From Devosia sp. FKR38 (GTDB lineage Bacteria > Pseudomonadota > Alphaproteobacteria > Rhizobiales > Devosiaceae), in contig NZ_STGC01000002.1 of assembly GCF_005222805.1 (NCBI RefSeq), forward strand, positions 261,836 through 325,835: a stretch of 64,000 bases of DNA, written 5' to 3'. The translations under genes were made by a program, and so were the position numbers. Below the pieces are notes generated by a model, which saw only the letters and a program-made list of their open reading frames with translations, did no database searches and had not been told where the DNA came from. The first letter of the stretch is position 1, and each line of letters starts with the position of its first letter. This document shows, piece after piece, positions 8,784-16,510 of this stretch.

Positions 8784-8912
8784 AGCGCGATCATCCAGTT
8801 TGACCAGGAATTGGCCCCGACTGCACCCAGCGCGCTGATGACGGGGGTGCAGCGGCGGAACCGCTGATATCCCCGGTCTTTGGCCGCAGGACTGCGGCAC
8901 CGGACGGGGATG

Positions 8913-9290
8913 CTAGGTCAGGCTGACGCTGGGTGGGGCCCTGGGGCCGCGCTGATGGATGAGCACCGGCGCTGCTGCTGCCGGCGACCCATTGTGGACA
9001 AAGGCCGGGACATGGGCCGCGAACACAGCCGCGGTGGCGGCGACGGGTGTATCGAGAGCCTGCTTGCCAAGCGCCTGGAGCGGACATTTGACCGCCGGCG
9101 AATTCTGCCCGGAGCCGTCCTCGGCGGCCAGCGCCGAACAGATGCTCCAGCTGCCGATGGCCTCATAGCCGAGGCTGGCCATGTCGCGCTGCGTCGCGGC
9201 GGCCTGGTGCAGGGGCACCAGCAGGGCCAGCATATAGACGGCAAGCAGCGCCAGCGCGCGTCCTGTCTCCATGCATGCCTGCCGATTCAT
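8913..9290 (-). CDS. Small exported or membrane-anchored protein, DUF2946-like
   Basis: 125 residues. A hydrophobic segment (~11-30, LALLAVYMLALLVPLHQAAA) could be a signal peptide or anchor. It is followed by an Ala-rich domain with a few cysteines (SICSALAAE... KCPLQALGK), reminiscent of DUF2946 proteins found near metal-handling genes. No metal gene is adjacent here. A second start (Met7, 9272) is possible. Function unknown. Confidence 0.5.
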   Translation of the reverse strand: MNRQACMETGRALALLAVYMLALLVPLHQAAATQRDMASLGYEAIGSWSICSALAAEDGSGQNSPAVKCPLQALGKQALDTPVAATAAVFAAHVPAFVHNGSPAAAAPVLIHQRGPRAPPSVSLT

Positions 9291-9446
9291 CTGCTACCCC
9301 GAAAAACGCCCGCCCCTATCGAGCATGACGGCTCCACAAAATCTATCACACTGGTCGACAAATTTTCGATCGCCTTGGCAATTGCTCTGCCCATTCGTCG
9401 CGCCGCCAGCCCCTGTGGCGACAGGGGCCTGCGGCGTCAGCCGGGT

Positions 9447-9968
9447 TCAGGCGGCGGGGCTCAGTGTCTTTTCGAGCAGGGCGAGGGTGGAATCCCCGGC
9501 ATAGGGACGGGCAGAAAAGCCCATTTCCTTCTCGAGGCGGATCGCGGCCTGATTGGAGCGATCCTCGATCGACTGCAGGCGCTTGACGCCCTTGGCCTCG
9601 GCAAATTCGGTGATATGGCCAAGCAGTTCCCAGGCGATGCCGCGGTTCTTGTAGTCGCTGTGGATCGAGATGGCGACTTCGCCGGTCTTGAGAGCGGTGT
9701 CGCAGGCCAGCATGCCGGCGCCGATGATCGGCCCACCCGCCTGCTCGCAGGCGATAAAGCTCTCGGTGCGGTTGTGATCGACATCGATCATGGCCTGCAG
9801 TCGGTCGTGATCCACCTGCTTGAGGCTGCCTAGAAAGCGGAAGCGGAGGTCTTCGGGCGTCACATGCCGGAAGAACTCGGCCAGTGCAGCCTCGTCATCC
9901 TGGCGCACCGGTCGGACCTGGAATGTGAAGCCGCTATGGGTGGTTTTCTGCCTGGTGCCGTGTGTCAC
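9447..9968 (-). CDS. GNAT-family N-acetyltransferase
   Basis: 173 residues. Starts FTFQVRPVRQDDEAALAEFFRHVTPEDLRFRF, the opening of the acetyltransferase domain related to those in Pat-type protein acetyltransferases. The acetyl-CoA segment is SIHSDYKNRGIAWELLGHITEFA (~106-128), a variant of the R/Q-x-x-G-x-G/A loop. GTG 9968 is preferred over ATG 9992 because AGGAG lies 6 nt upstream of the GTG. No regulatory cAMP-binding or ligase domain. Substrate not predictable. Confidence 0.85.
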   Translation of the reverse strand: MTHGTRQKTTHSGFTFQVRPVRQDDEAALAEFFRHVTPEDLRFRFLGSLKQVDHDRLQAMIDVDHNRTESFIACEQAGGPIIGAGMLACDTALKTGEVAISIHSDYKNRGIAWELLGHITEFAEAKGVKRLQSIEDRSNQAAIRLEKEMGFSARPYAGDSTLALLEKTLSPAA

Positions 9969-10099
9969 ATCGCTCTCCTGTACCGGCCCCATGCCGGCAC
10001 GGGCACGCTAGGGCCGTGGCGCTCAGGCGGCATTGACCAGGATCAATCGGGGCGCGCGGATTTGCCGGTCAAACGGCGCACGCGCCCCAAAGCCTGTGC

Positions 10100-10264
10100 T
10101 CAGGGCAGCGCGTGCGCCAGATGGCTGCCGATGAAGTAGGGCCAGACAATCAGGCCCAGCAGACCCATCCAGAAATCGAGATGCAGATAGCCGATGCTGA
10201 ACAGCCAGCCGGCGAACCAGAAGGCGCCCAGCGAGCAGCCTTGCGTGACCTTGATGCGTTCCAT
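10100..10264 (-). CDS. Small membrane protein, 54 residues
   Basis: Begins MERIKVTQGC and then runs as nearly continuous hydrophobic sequence (FWFAGWLFSIGYLHLDFWMGLLGLIVWPYFIGSHLA), enough for one long or two short membrane helices. ATG 10264 has AGGAGA 6 nt upstream; the longer reading of this frame to 10447 has no such support. No family recognised. It may share a transcript with the GNAT gene downstream, 131 nt away. Confidence 0.65.
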   Translation of the reverse strand: MERIKVTQGCSLGAFWFAGWLFSIGYLHLDFWMGLLGLIVWPYFIGSHLAHALP

Positions 10265-10630
10265 GGCCTGTCTCCTCATGCTGACATGACGTCGCCCAAC
10301 AGCAAAGCATGACTGCGCCTGGCCACAATTGATCCAGCGCAAACGATTACGGTCCGGCCAAATTGGGGCGCACCGCGGGCCCGAAATCGGCCTGTTGCCT
10401 GTCCGCTTTGCGCAAAGCCTGTCCGGATCCTGTAGCGGGGACCCCACGGGTTAAGGTCTGATTCATACTTTTGGCCGGCTCTAGACCGATTAACTCAACG
10501 GGACTAGCCGGGCTTTGTATCGTTTCAGACACTTGATCTGCCGCCATAGCGTCGTCACCAGGAGTGCCGCGCCCTGCCCGACCACGCCCAGCGCCCGGCC
10601 GCTGACACCCCTGACGCAGAAGAGAGACGC
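10265..10630. other. Intergenic stretch between divergent small genes
   Basis: Separates the minus-strand small membrane protein gene from the plus-strand TadE-like gene, so it should hold both promoters. I see no repeat, RNA gene or convincing operator here. Confidence 0.4.
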
Positions 10631-11188
10631 ATGACGCGCGCAACCAGCAAGACGCCCTTGATCATGCCGCACTGCCTGTCGGCGGCCAAATTTGTGCTGA
10701 TCGCCGCCGTTCTGGGGTTCATCTTCGTGGCCGGTCTGGACCTGGTGCAGATCATACGGCAAAACGTCGAGCTCAATGCTGCGCTCAATGCCGCGACCAG
10801 CCACGGCATGGTCAATATCGCCCGGGTACAGTCCGAGGATGGCAGCGTGCTGGCCCATGAGTTGGCGCTGCAGATCGCCAGCGCGGTCAGGCCTGGGACA
10901 AGCATCAAGGTCACCCTCAACAATGGCCCCACCGCGCGGCTGCTCGGGGATGGATCGACGCACGGCGCAATCATTGCGGAAGCGAACATGTGCTGGTGCC
11001 CGGGGGTCGCAAGCGGCGGCATTATCGACAGGGGGGCGCTGGGCTGTGGATCGGCCTGCGCGTCAAGCGGCCCTGCCGGCCAGTTCGTGGCGGTCTCGCT
11101 CAGCCAGCCCTTCCGGCCGGTGCTGTTCGACTATGGCCTGACGGTGAACGGCGCCCTGAGCGCCGCCGCGGTGGTGCGCACCGAATGA
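10631..11188 (+). CDS. TadE-like pseudopilin-type protein, solitary
   Basis: 185 residues. A positively charged N-terminus is followed by one membrane helix (~20-38, KFVLIAAVLGFIFVAGLD) and then LVQIIRQNVELNAALNAATSHG, the layout of TadE/TadG-like minor pilins. A cysteine-rich turn follows (CWCPG at ~120, CGSAC at ~137), also common in the group, and the C-terminus resembles a beta-rich TadE end. No tad/flp secretion genes lie nearby. Family call moderate; role unknown. Confidence 0.6.
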   Translation: MTRATSKTPLIMPHCLSAAKFVLIAAVLGFIFVAGLDLVQIIRQNVELNAALNAATSHGMVNIARVQSEDGSVLAHELALQIASAVRPGTSIKVTLNNGPTARLLGDGSTHGAIIAEANMCWCPGVASGGIIDRGALGCGSACASSGPAGQFVAVSLSQPFRPVLFDYGLTVNGALSAAAVVRTE

Positions 11189-11251
11189 TGATCGGCCGCA
11201 CTGGCGGCTGACCCGGGCGGGGAATTTGCCTTCCCCGCCGCCCTGATTGGG

Positions 11252-12253
11252 TCAGTGGCGGCTGCGCGTCAGGCGCAGGGTCTCGGACGGCAGGCGGCCA
11301 AAGGCCCGGCCATATTCGGCAGCAAAGCGGCCCATATGCACAAAGCCCCACTTCAGGGCGACTTCGCTGACCGGCAGGATATTGCCCGGGTTGGACAGTT
11401 CCAGATGCACGGCATCGAGCCGGATGCGCCGCAGGTAATTGCCCGGCGAGGTATCGCAATATTGCCGGAAGGCCCATTGCAGACCGCGGACGCCAATGCC
11501 GGCGTGGCTGGCGATTTCACCGATGGTGATGGGCTCATGCAGATGGGCATGCATATAGTCGATGGCACGGCGCACATGGCGCGGCGCGGTCTGCGGCGCG
11601 CGAGTGGGCAGGCCACTGTTGATGCGGTTGGGCAATTGCGTCAGCAGGATCTGCAGCGCCGCCTCGACCAGCAGTTCGAACGCCAGAGGGGAGCGCTCGA
11701 GCGGGCGGTCCTTGTGCATGCCGGCCGACAGCGCCAGGGCGATCTGGCGGAACCAGCCGCCGACCGACGAACCCAGGTCCAGAATGGGCATCAGGCCCAG
11801 CCGGCTGAGGGATACGCCCTCGGCAAAGGTCGACAGCACGCGCTGCACGGCCTCCGATGAGAAGACCAGCGTAGCCGTTTGCAGCCCGGGGGCGCTGAGC
11901 ATCAGGATGCGTTCGAGCTGGCAGTTGGGCGCCAGCAGCGCCGCGCCGACCTCGACGCGGTGGTCGCTGGCGTGCATGCGCGCCTCCAGGCCGCCATCCC
12001 GGGTCGGTATGATAACCGACAGGCCTTCGCTGGCCGTCTCGGGCACCAGACCCCAATCCTGGGTATATTGGGCGCGCAGCAGCACGAGGCTGGGTGAGGC
12101 CACCAGTTCGGAGCGCCAGCGGAAATCGCTGCTCTTGCCGGTAATCTCGGCCCGGAAGGGCTCGATGCTGCCCTGCTGCAGCAAACTGAGGAAGCCATCA
12201 AATGAACTCCCCTCGGCTATAGGGGCCGTAAAGAATCCCATTGGCACCGCCAC
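11252..12253 (-). CDS. AraC-family transcriptional regulator
   Basis: 333 residues. The N-terminal ~200 residues resemble the AraC-binding-like sensor domain (FRAEITGKSSDFRWRSELVASPSLVLLRAQYTQDWG). The C-terminal ~100 residues are the AraC double HTH (RAIDYMHAHLHEPITIGEIASHAGIGVRGLQWAFRQYCDTSPGNYL...ALKWGFVHMGRFAAEYGRAFG). GTG 12253 or ATG 12241 could start it; neither has a strong ribosome site. It lies downstream of, and in the same direction as, the sugar ABC operon, after a 153-nt gap with an inverted repeat, and could be a separately controlled regulator. Confidence 0.85.
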   Translation of the reverse strand: MAVPMGFFTAPIAEGSSFDGFLSLLQQGSIEPFRAEITGKSSDFRWRSELVASPSLVLLRAQYTQDWGLVPETASEGLSVIIPTRDGGLEARMHASDHRVEVGAALLAPNCQLERILMLSAPGLQTATLVFSSEAVQRVLSTFAEGVSLSRLGLMPILDLGSSVGGWFRQIALALSAGMHKDRPLERSPLAFELLVEAALQILLTQLPNRINSGLPTRAPQTAPRHVRRAIDYMHAHLHEPITIGEIASHAGIGVRGLQWAFRQYCDTSPGNYLRRIRLDAVHLELSNPGNILPVSEVALKWGFVHMGRFAAEYGRAFGRLPSETLRLTRSRH

Positions 12254-12360
12254 ATCTATCTCGGCCGCTCACAAATGGACGCTGACCGTATCTGCACGGT
12301 ATTTTCTCAGCAGATTTCGGATGGTGCCGTCAATATTAGATTCCTCCAAGGAACAGAGGT

Positions 12361-12376
12361 TTTGCACCGTTGCAAA
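12361..12376. promoter_or_regulatory. Inverted repeat between sugar ATPase gene and AraC gene
   Basis: TTTGCA-CCGT-TGCAAA, 6-4-6, in the only sizeable gap after the sugar operon. Dyads of this kind with a central CG are typical LacI-type operators, so it may be a second operator or a control site for the AraC gene. The protein that binds is not known. Confidence 0.4.
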
Positions 12377-12406
12377 CAGCCGATTCAGGGTGGTTGCCGG
12401 TCGCCG

Positions 12407-13480
12407 CTAGGCGGCCAGCCCGTTGGCGAGGAAGAGACAGGCCCGCTCGGCCTGGGTGGCCAGATGCAGTTGCTGGCCCGCCATCACCTCGATATCGCCG
12501 GGCAAAGCCACGATGATCTGCTGGCCCGAAGCCAGCACGATGGCGGTGAGCGTCTCATTGCCCAGGCGTTCGACCAGCACGACGCGGCCGGTGATATCCT
12601 GTGCGCCGCCCAGAGTGAGATGGTGTGGCCGCATGCCGACGGTGACCGCATCGCCAACCGCTGCAGCCACATTGGCCTTGGGCAGGACGAGCGTGCCGAT
12701 GTCGGGCGAGCCGACCGTGACGGAGGTCGCGTCGACCGCTTCGACCTTGGCCTTGAGGAAGTTCATCTTGGGCGAGCCGATGAAGCCGGCAACGAAGAGA
12801 TTGGCCGGACGGTGGTAGAGCTCAAGCGGGGTGCCCACCTGCTGGACGATGCCGGCATTGAGCACCACGATCTTGTCGGCCAGCGTCATGGCCTCGACCT
12901 GATCATGCGTCACATAGATCATGGTGGCGCCCAGATCTGCATGGAGCTTGGCCAGTTCCATGCGCATGTCGACGCGCAGCGCGGCATCGAGATTGGAGAG
13001 CGGCTCGTCAAACAGGAACACGCCCGGCTTGCGCACGATGGCGCGGCCGATGGCAACGCGCTGGCGCTGGCCGCCCGAGAGCTGGCTGGGGCGCCGATCG
13101 AGCAGATGCTCCATCTGCAGGATGCGCGCGGCCTCGGCCACCTTGGCGTCCTTTTCCGCCTTGGGCGCATTGGCGATGGTCAGGCCAAAGGCGAGATTTT
13201 CCCGCACGGTCATGTGCGGAAAGATCGCATAGCTCTGGAACACCATGGCAATGCTGCGATCCTTGGGCGGCAGGTCGTTGACCACTCGGTCGCCAATGGT
13301 CAGCGTGCCGCCGGTGATATCCTCGAGCCCGGCGATCATGCGCAGCAGGGTGGACTTGCCGCAGCCCGAGGGGCCGACAAAGACGGTGAACTCGCCATCG
13401 GCGACGTCGATGTCGACGCCCTTGATGATCTCGACGCCGCCATAGTTCTTCTTGATGCCCGAAAGCGAGACCCGTGCCAT
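12407..13480 (-). CDS. Sugar ABC transporter ATPase (MsmK/UgpC type)
   Basis: 357 residues. Walker A GPSGCGKST (~37-45), signature LSGGQRQRVAIGRAI (~134-148), Walker B VFLFDEPLSNLD, and H-loop VTHDQ. The C-terminal ~120 residues form the TOBE/OB regulatory domain (MRPHHLTLG...) of CUT1 sugar transporters. It starts 3 nt after the glycosidase stop and closes the operon. Such ATPases may be shared among sugar importers, but this one is locus-linked. Confidence 0.93.
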   Translation of the reverse strand: MARVSLSGIKKNYGGVEIIKGVDIDVADGEFTVFVGPSGCGKSTLLRMIAGLEDITGGTLTIGDRVVNDLPPKDRSIAMVFQSYAIFPHMTVRENLAFGLTIANAPKAEKDAKVAEAARILQMEHLLDRRPSQLSGGQRQRVAIGRAIVRKPGVFLFDEPLSNLDAALRVDMRMELAKLHADLGATMIYVTHDQVEAMTLADKIVVLNAGIVQQVGTPLELYHRPANLFVAGFIGSPKMNFLKAKVEAVDATSVTVGSPDIGTLVLPKANVAAAVGDAVTVGMRPHHLTLGGAQDITGRVVLVERLGNETLTAIVLASGQQIIVALPGDIEVMAGQQLHLATQAERACLFLANGLAA

Positions 13481-13483
13481 GGC

Positions 13484-14476
13484 TTACTCCGCTGCTTTGG
13501 CGATGGGGACCACCGAGAGCAGGCCATCGTCACCGACGACAACCGGCTCGGGGTCCATGACATAGCCGCCGAAAATGGCCTTGCCATTGTCGGCAAAGCC
13601 CAGGATGCGCAGGCCGTCGGCGGTCTCAACGATGCGCGCGGCATAGCGCTGGCAGGGCTCGGCGCCGTCAAAGAACGGGCCAGGCGCAATGGTCCAGGGG
13701 CCGCGCGGATCGTCGGCGATCAGATAGTGATTGCCGGTGACCGGGCTTTGTGGATTGCTGGCCATGTAGCCTTCGGACCAGTGGATCGAAGAGGTGCAGA
13801 ACAGGCAGTACCACTTGTCTCCGACGCTGAAGACCTGCGGCACTTCGAGCTGGCCGAAGCCCCCCGCGAACACTGGCGGCTGCAGGGTCCATGTCATCAG
13901 ATCGGGCGAGGTGGCAAAGCCGATGGCGCCACCGCCATTGGGTTCGCTGACGCCGGGCACGCGGGCGGTGAAATACATCAGCCAGCCGGGACCATTGGGG
14001 TCGCGCATCACCCAGGGGTCGCGCATGGCGCGATCGGGCCAATGGCCAATGGCATGGCTGGCCTCGTAATGGGCAGCCGCCGGCCCGACGAGATCAAGGC
14101 AGAGGCCATCGCCGACGCGCGTCCAGGTGTGCAGATCGGTCGAGGTGGCATGGCCAATGCGCTGGTAGAGGCCGGCTTCGGCGCGGGTGGAGCCGGTGTA
14201 GAACAGGTGCCAGAGGCCGCTGTCATCCTGCACGACCGAGCCGGTCCAGGTGGTGTAGTCGTCCCAGGCCGGGCTGCTGCTGGGCTGGTGGAAGGTGCCC
14301 AGATGGGTCCAGTTGACCAGATCGTCCGAGACGGCGTGACCCTGCGAGACATTGAAATGGCGCAGATCGGGATCGCCCAGGCTCTTGTCGGCCTGCAGGA
14401 AAAAGCCGTGCCAGCGCTCACCGTCGTGGGTGTACCAGCTGTCCCAGATCCACTTGTCTTTAAGAGCAATTACCAT
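13484..14476 (-). CDS. Cytoplasmic GH32/GH68-like glycosidase (clan GH-J)
   Basis: 330 residues with the five-bladed beta-propeller pattern of GH32/GH43/GH68. WIWDSW (9-14) with Asp12 resembles the GH68 nucleophile motif WDSW; MRDPW (151-155) gives the RDP transition-state stabiliser; Glu211 in GQLEVPQVF is a candidate acid/base. There is no signal peptide, so it should act on imported sugar, plausibly a beta-fructoside such as sucrose. It lies between a permease gene and the ATPase gene of the ABC operon, which supports that role. The family boundary is uncertain and substrate not proven. Confidence 0.65.
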   Translation of the reverse strand: MVIALKDKWIWDSWYTHDGERWHGFFLQADKSLGDPDLRHFNVSQGHAVSDDLVNWTHLGTFHQPSSSPAWDDYTTWTGSVVQDDSGLWHLFYTGSTRAEAGLYQRIGHATSTDLHTWTRVGDGLCLDLVGPAAAHYEASHAIGHWPDRAMRDPWVMRDPNGPGWLMYFTARVPGVSEPNGGGAIGFATSPDLMTWTLQPPVFAGGFGQLEVPQVFSVGDKWYCLFCTSSIHWSEGYMASNPQSPVTGNHYLIADDPRGPWTIAPGPFFDGAEPCQRYAARIVETADGLRILGFADNGKAIFGGYVMDPEPVVVGDDGLLSVVPIAKAAE

Positions 14477-14488
14477 AGTCAGTCTCCG

Positions 14489-15370
14489 TCAGCCCTTGAT
14501 GCCGGTCGAGGCGATCGAGGCAATGAATGCGCGTTGCAGGAACAGGTAGAAGGCCAGCACCGGGACGGTGATGAGCGAGAGATAGGCCATGATCTCGCCC
14601 CAGGCGCGGTTGAGCTGGAAGAAATACTGCAGGCCTACCATCACGGGGCGATAGGCTTCCTGCTGCACCACCATCAGGGGCCAGAGGTACTGGTTGTACA
14701 TGGCGAGGAACTTCAGGATCGCGGCCGTCGCCAGCACCGGCCCGGCCAGCGGCATCACCACCTTGCGATAGACCTGGCCCCAGCTGGCGCCTTCCACCCG
14801 GGCGGCTTCGATCAGCTCGCCGGGCAGATCCTTGAAATATTGCACGAACAGGAAAATCGTCAGCCCGTCGGCGATGAAGGGAACGATCTGCACCTGGTAG
14901 GAATTGAGCCAGCCGCGGGTAATGCCCTCGAGCCCGATCCAGGGCAGATTGGCCGAGATCAGCAGCAGCGGAATGGCAATGGTCTCAAAAGGCACGATCA
15001 ACGTGGCCAGGATCAGCGTCAGCAGCAGTTCGCGGCCGCGCCAGTCGATAAAGACAAAGGCAAAGGCGGCCAGCGAACAGACCGCCAGCGACAGCAGCAC
15101 GGTCAGCCCCGTGACCAAAACGGAATTGAACACGAACAGCCCCACCGGCGCGCGGCGGAAGGCGGCGAAGTAATTGTCCAGCGAGATATCGCCGACCGGC
15201 AGGAAGGCGCGCAGGCTCTCGGTGTCGGTCAGCAATTGCTGATCGGGCTTGAGGCTGGACATCAGCATGAAGATCAGCGGGAAGATGAAGATCACCGCGA
15301 TCAGGGTCAGCACGGCATAGCGCACGAACAGGCGCAGGCCGTGATTGTCGGACTGGATGGCGGCCATCAC
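14489..15370 (-). CDS. Sugar ABC transporter permease (MalG type)
   Basis: 293 residues, six predicted membrane segments. The EAA loop reads ELIEAARVEGASWGQVYRKVVMPLAGP (~190-216), contacting the ATPase. N-terminal hydrophobic segment FVRYAVLTLIAVIFIFPLIFMLMSSLKP is typical of MalG/CUT1 inner permeases. ATG 15370 overlaps the stop of the upstream permease gene by 4 bp. The glycosidase gene follows after 12 nt with GGAG. Confidence 0.92.
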   Translation of the reverse strand: MMAAIQSDNHGLRLFVRYAVLTLIAVIFIFPLIFMLMSSLKPDQQLLTDTESLRAFLPVGDISLDNYFAAFRRAPVGLFVFNSVLVTGLTVLLSLAVCSLAAFAFVFIDWRGRELLLTLILATLIVPFETIAIPLLLISANLPWIGLEGITRGWLNSYQVQIVPFIADGLTIFLFVQYFKDLPGELIEAARVEGASWGQVYRKVVMPLAGPVLATAAILKFLAMYNQYLWPLMVVQQEAYRPVMVGLQYFFQLNRAWGEIMAYLSLITVPVLAFYLFLQRAFIASIASTGIKG

Positions 15371-16440
15371 TTCTTCTCCCGGGTGAGCCAGCGCTGGATG
15401 AGCGAGATCGACAGCACGATGACGAACAGCACCACCGAGATGGTCGAGCCGCCCGAGATGTCCTGCTTGCCGTAGCCGCGCTCGACGGCCTGGAAGACGA
15501 TGGTCTGGGTGGAGTCGAGCGGGCCGCCGCCGGTCATGACGTCGATCTGGCTGAACAGCGAGAAGGCCTGCATGGTGATCACGATCAGCACCAGCACCGC
15601 AGTGTTGCGCAGGCCGGGCCAGGTGACATAGCGGAAGGTCTGCCAGGGCGAGGCGCCCTCGATGGCCGCCGCTTCATAGAGCGTGGGGCTGATGGTCTGC
15701 AGGCCAGAGAGCCAGATCACCATGTGAAAGCCCACCGCTTGCCAGACGGACATGGCGATGATCGCGCCCAGTGCGGTGCCCGGATTGCCCAGCCAGTCGA
15801 TGCGCGGAATGGTGCCAAGGCTGATGGCGCCGAGCAGGTTGTTGAGCAGCCCGCTATTGCCATCATAGATGAAGCGCCAGAGCAGCGAGACCACCACGAT
15901 CGAGACCACGACCGGCATGAAATAGATGGCGCGGAACAGGTTGATGCCGCGCAGCCGCTGGTTGATCAGCAGCGCCAGGCCCAGCGCCAGCCCGCCCTGC
16001 ACCGGGGCCACGACCAGCACGAAAATGACGGTATTGACCAGCGCCTTGAGGAAGACGATGTCGCGGCCCAGCACATAGACCTGGTTGTCGCCCAGGCCGA
16101 AGCTGAACCATTCGCGCATGCCATCATACTGCGGATATTGGTCATTGTTGCGCGTGAAGCTGCGCACCGAGGGATAGCTGGGCTTGCCGTCTGCGTCGCG
16201 CAGCACCGCCCCGGTCGTATCGGTTTCCGGCGCCAGCGTCAGCACGCCCACGCCGAGCAATTGCTCGTAGTTGGACAGGCCCACGAACTGGGTGGGATTG
16301 GGCGAAATCAGCCGCTGATTGGTGAAGCTCAGCCCGATGGCAAACAGGAAGGGCAGGACGACGAAGATCGCCATCAAGGCCGCCGCAGGGCCGGCCATCA
16401 TCCAGCCGGTGCGGTTGGAGCGGGTAAACTTGGACGCCAT
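15367..16440 (-). CDS. Sugar ABC transporter permease (MalF type)
   Basis: 357 residues from ATG 16440; the open frame extends ~68 codons upstream into the hairpin region, without family similarity. Membrane segments start with WMMAGPAAALMAIFVVLPFLFAIGLSFT, and the EAA loop is LYEAAAIEGASPWQTFRYVTWPGL (~251-274). A ~75-residue soluble insertion lies between the first and second membrane helices. Partner of the MalG-type permease, with which it overlaps by 4 bp. Confidence 0.92.
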   Translation of the reverse strand: MASKFTRSNRTGWMMAGPAAALMAIFVVLPFLFAIGLSFTNQRLISPNPTQFVGLSNYEQLLGVGVLTLAPETDTTGAVLRDADGKPSYPSVRSFTRNNDQYPQYDGMREWFSFGLGDNQVYVLGRDIVFLKALVNTVIFVLVVAPVQGGLALGLALLINQRLRGINLFRAIYFMPVVVSIVVVSLLWRFIYDGNSGLLNNLLGAISLGTIPRIDWLGNPGTALGAIIAMSVWQAVGFHMVIWLSGLQTISPTLYEAAAIEGASPWQTFRYVTWPGLRNTAVLVLIVITMQAFSLFSQIDVMTGGGPLDSTQTIVFQAVERGYGKQDISGGSTISVVLFVIVLSISLIQRWLTREKK

Positions 16441-16462
16441 GATTGCTGCCTGCTTGGGTTGC

Positions 16463-16488
16463 GGGACCCCGGGGTGAGCCGGGGTCCC
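16463..16488. other. Stable hairpin between binding-protein and permease genes
   Basis: GGGACCCCGG and CCGGGGTCCC form a perfect 10-bp stem with a 6-nt loop in the 70-nt gap after the solute-binding protein gene. There is no T tract. Such hairpins after malE-like genes often protect the upstream mRNA and lower permease expression; that role here is inference. Confidence 0.5.
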
Positions 16489-16510
16489 TCCAGGACCAGA
16501 GGGGTCTGCC

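Noticed and set aside
9409-9428. Hairpin GCCCCTGT-GGCG-ACAGGGGC after the GNAT gene as a terminator
   Set aside because: Good stem but no T tract in the direction of transcription; too weak to list as a terminator.
12275-15475. Plus-strand open frame of more than 1000 codons across the sugar operon
   Set aside because: It is antisense to the ABC ATPase, glycosidase and permease genes, has no family pattern, and results from GC-rich codon bias.
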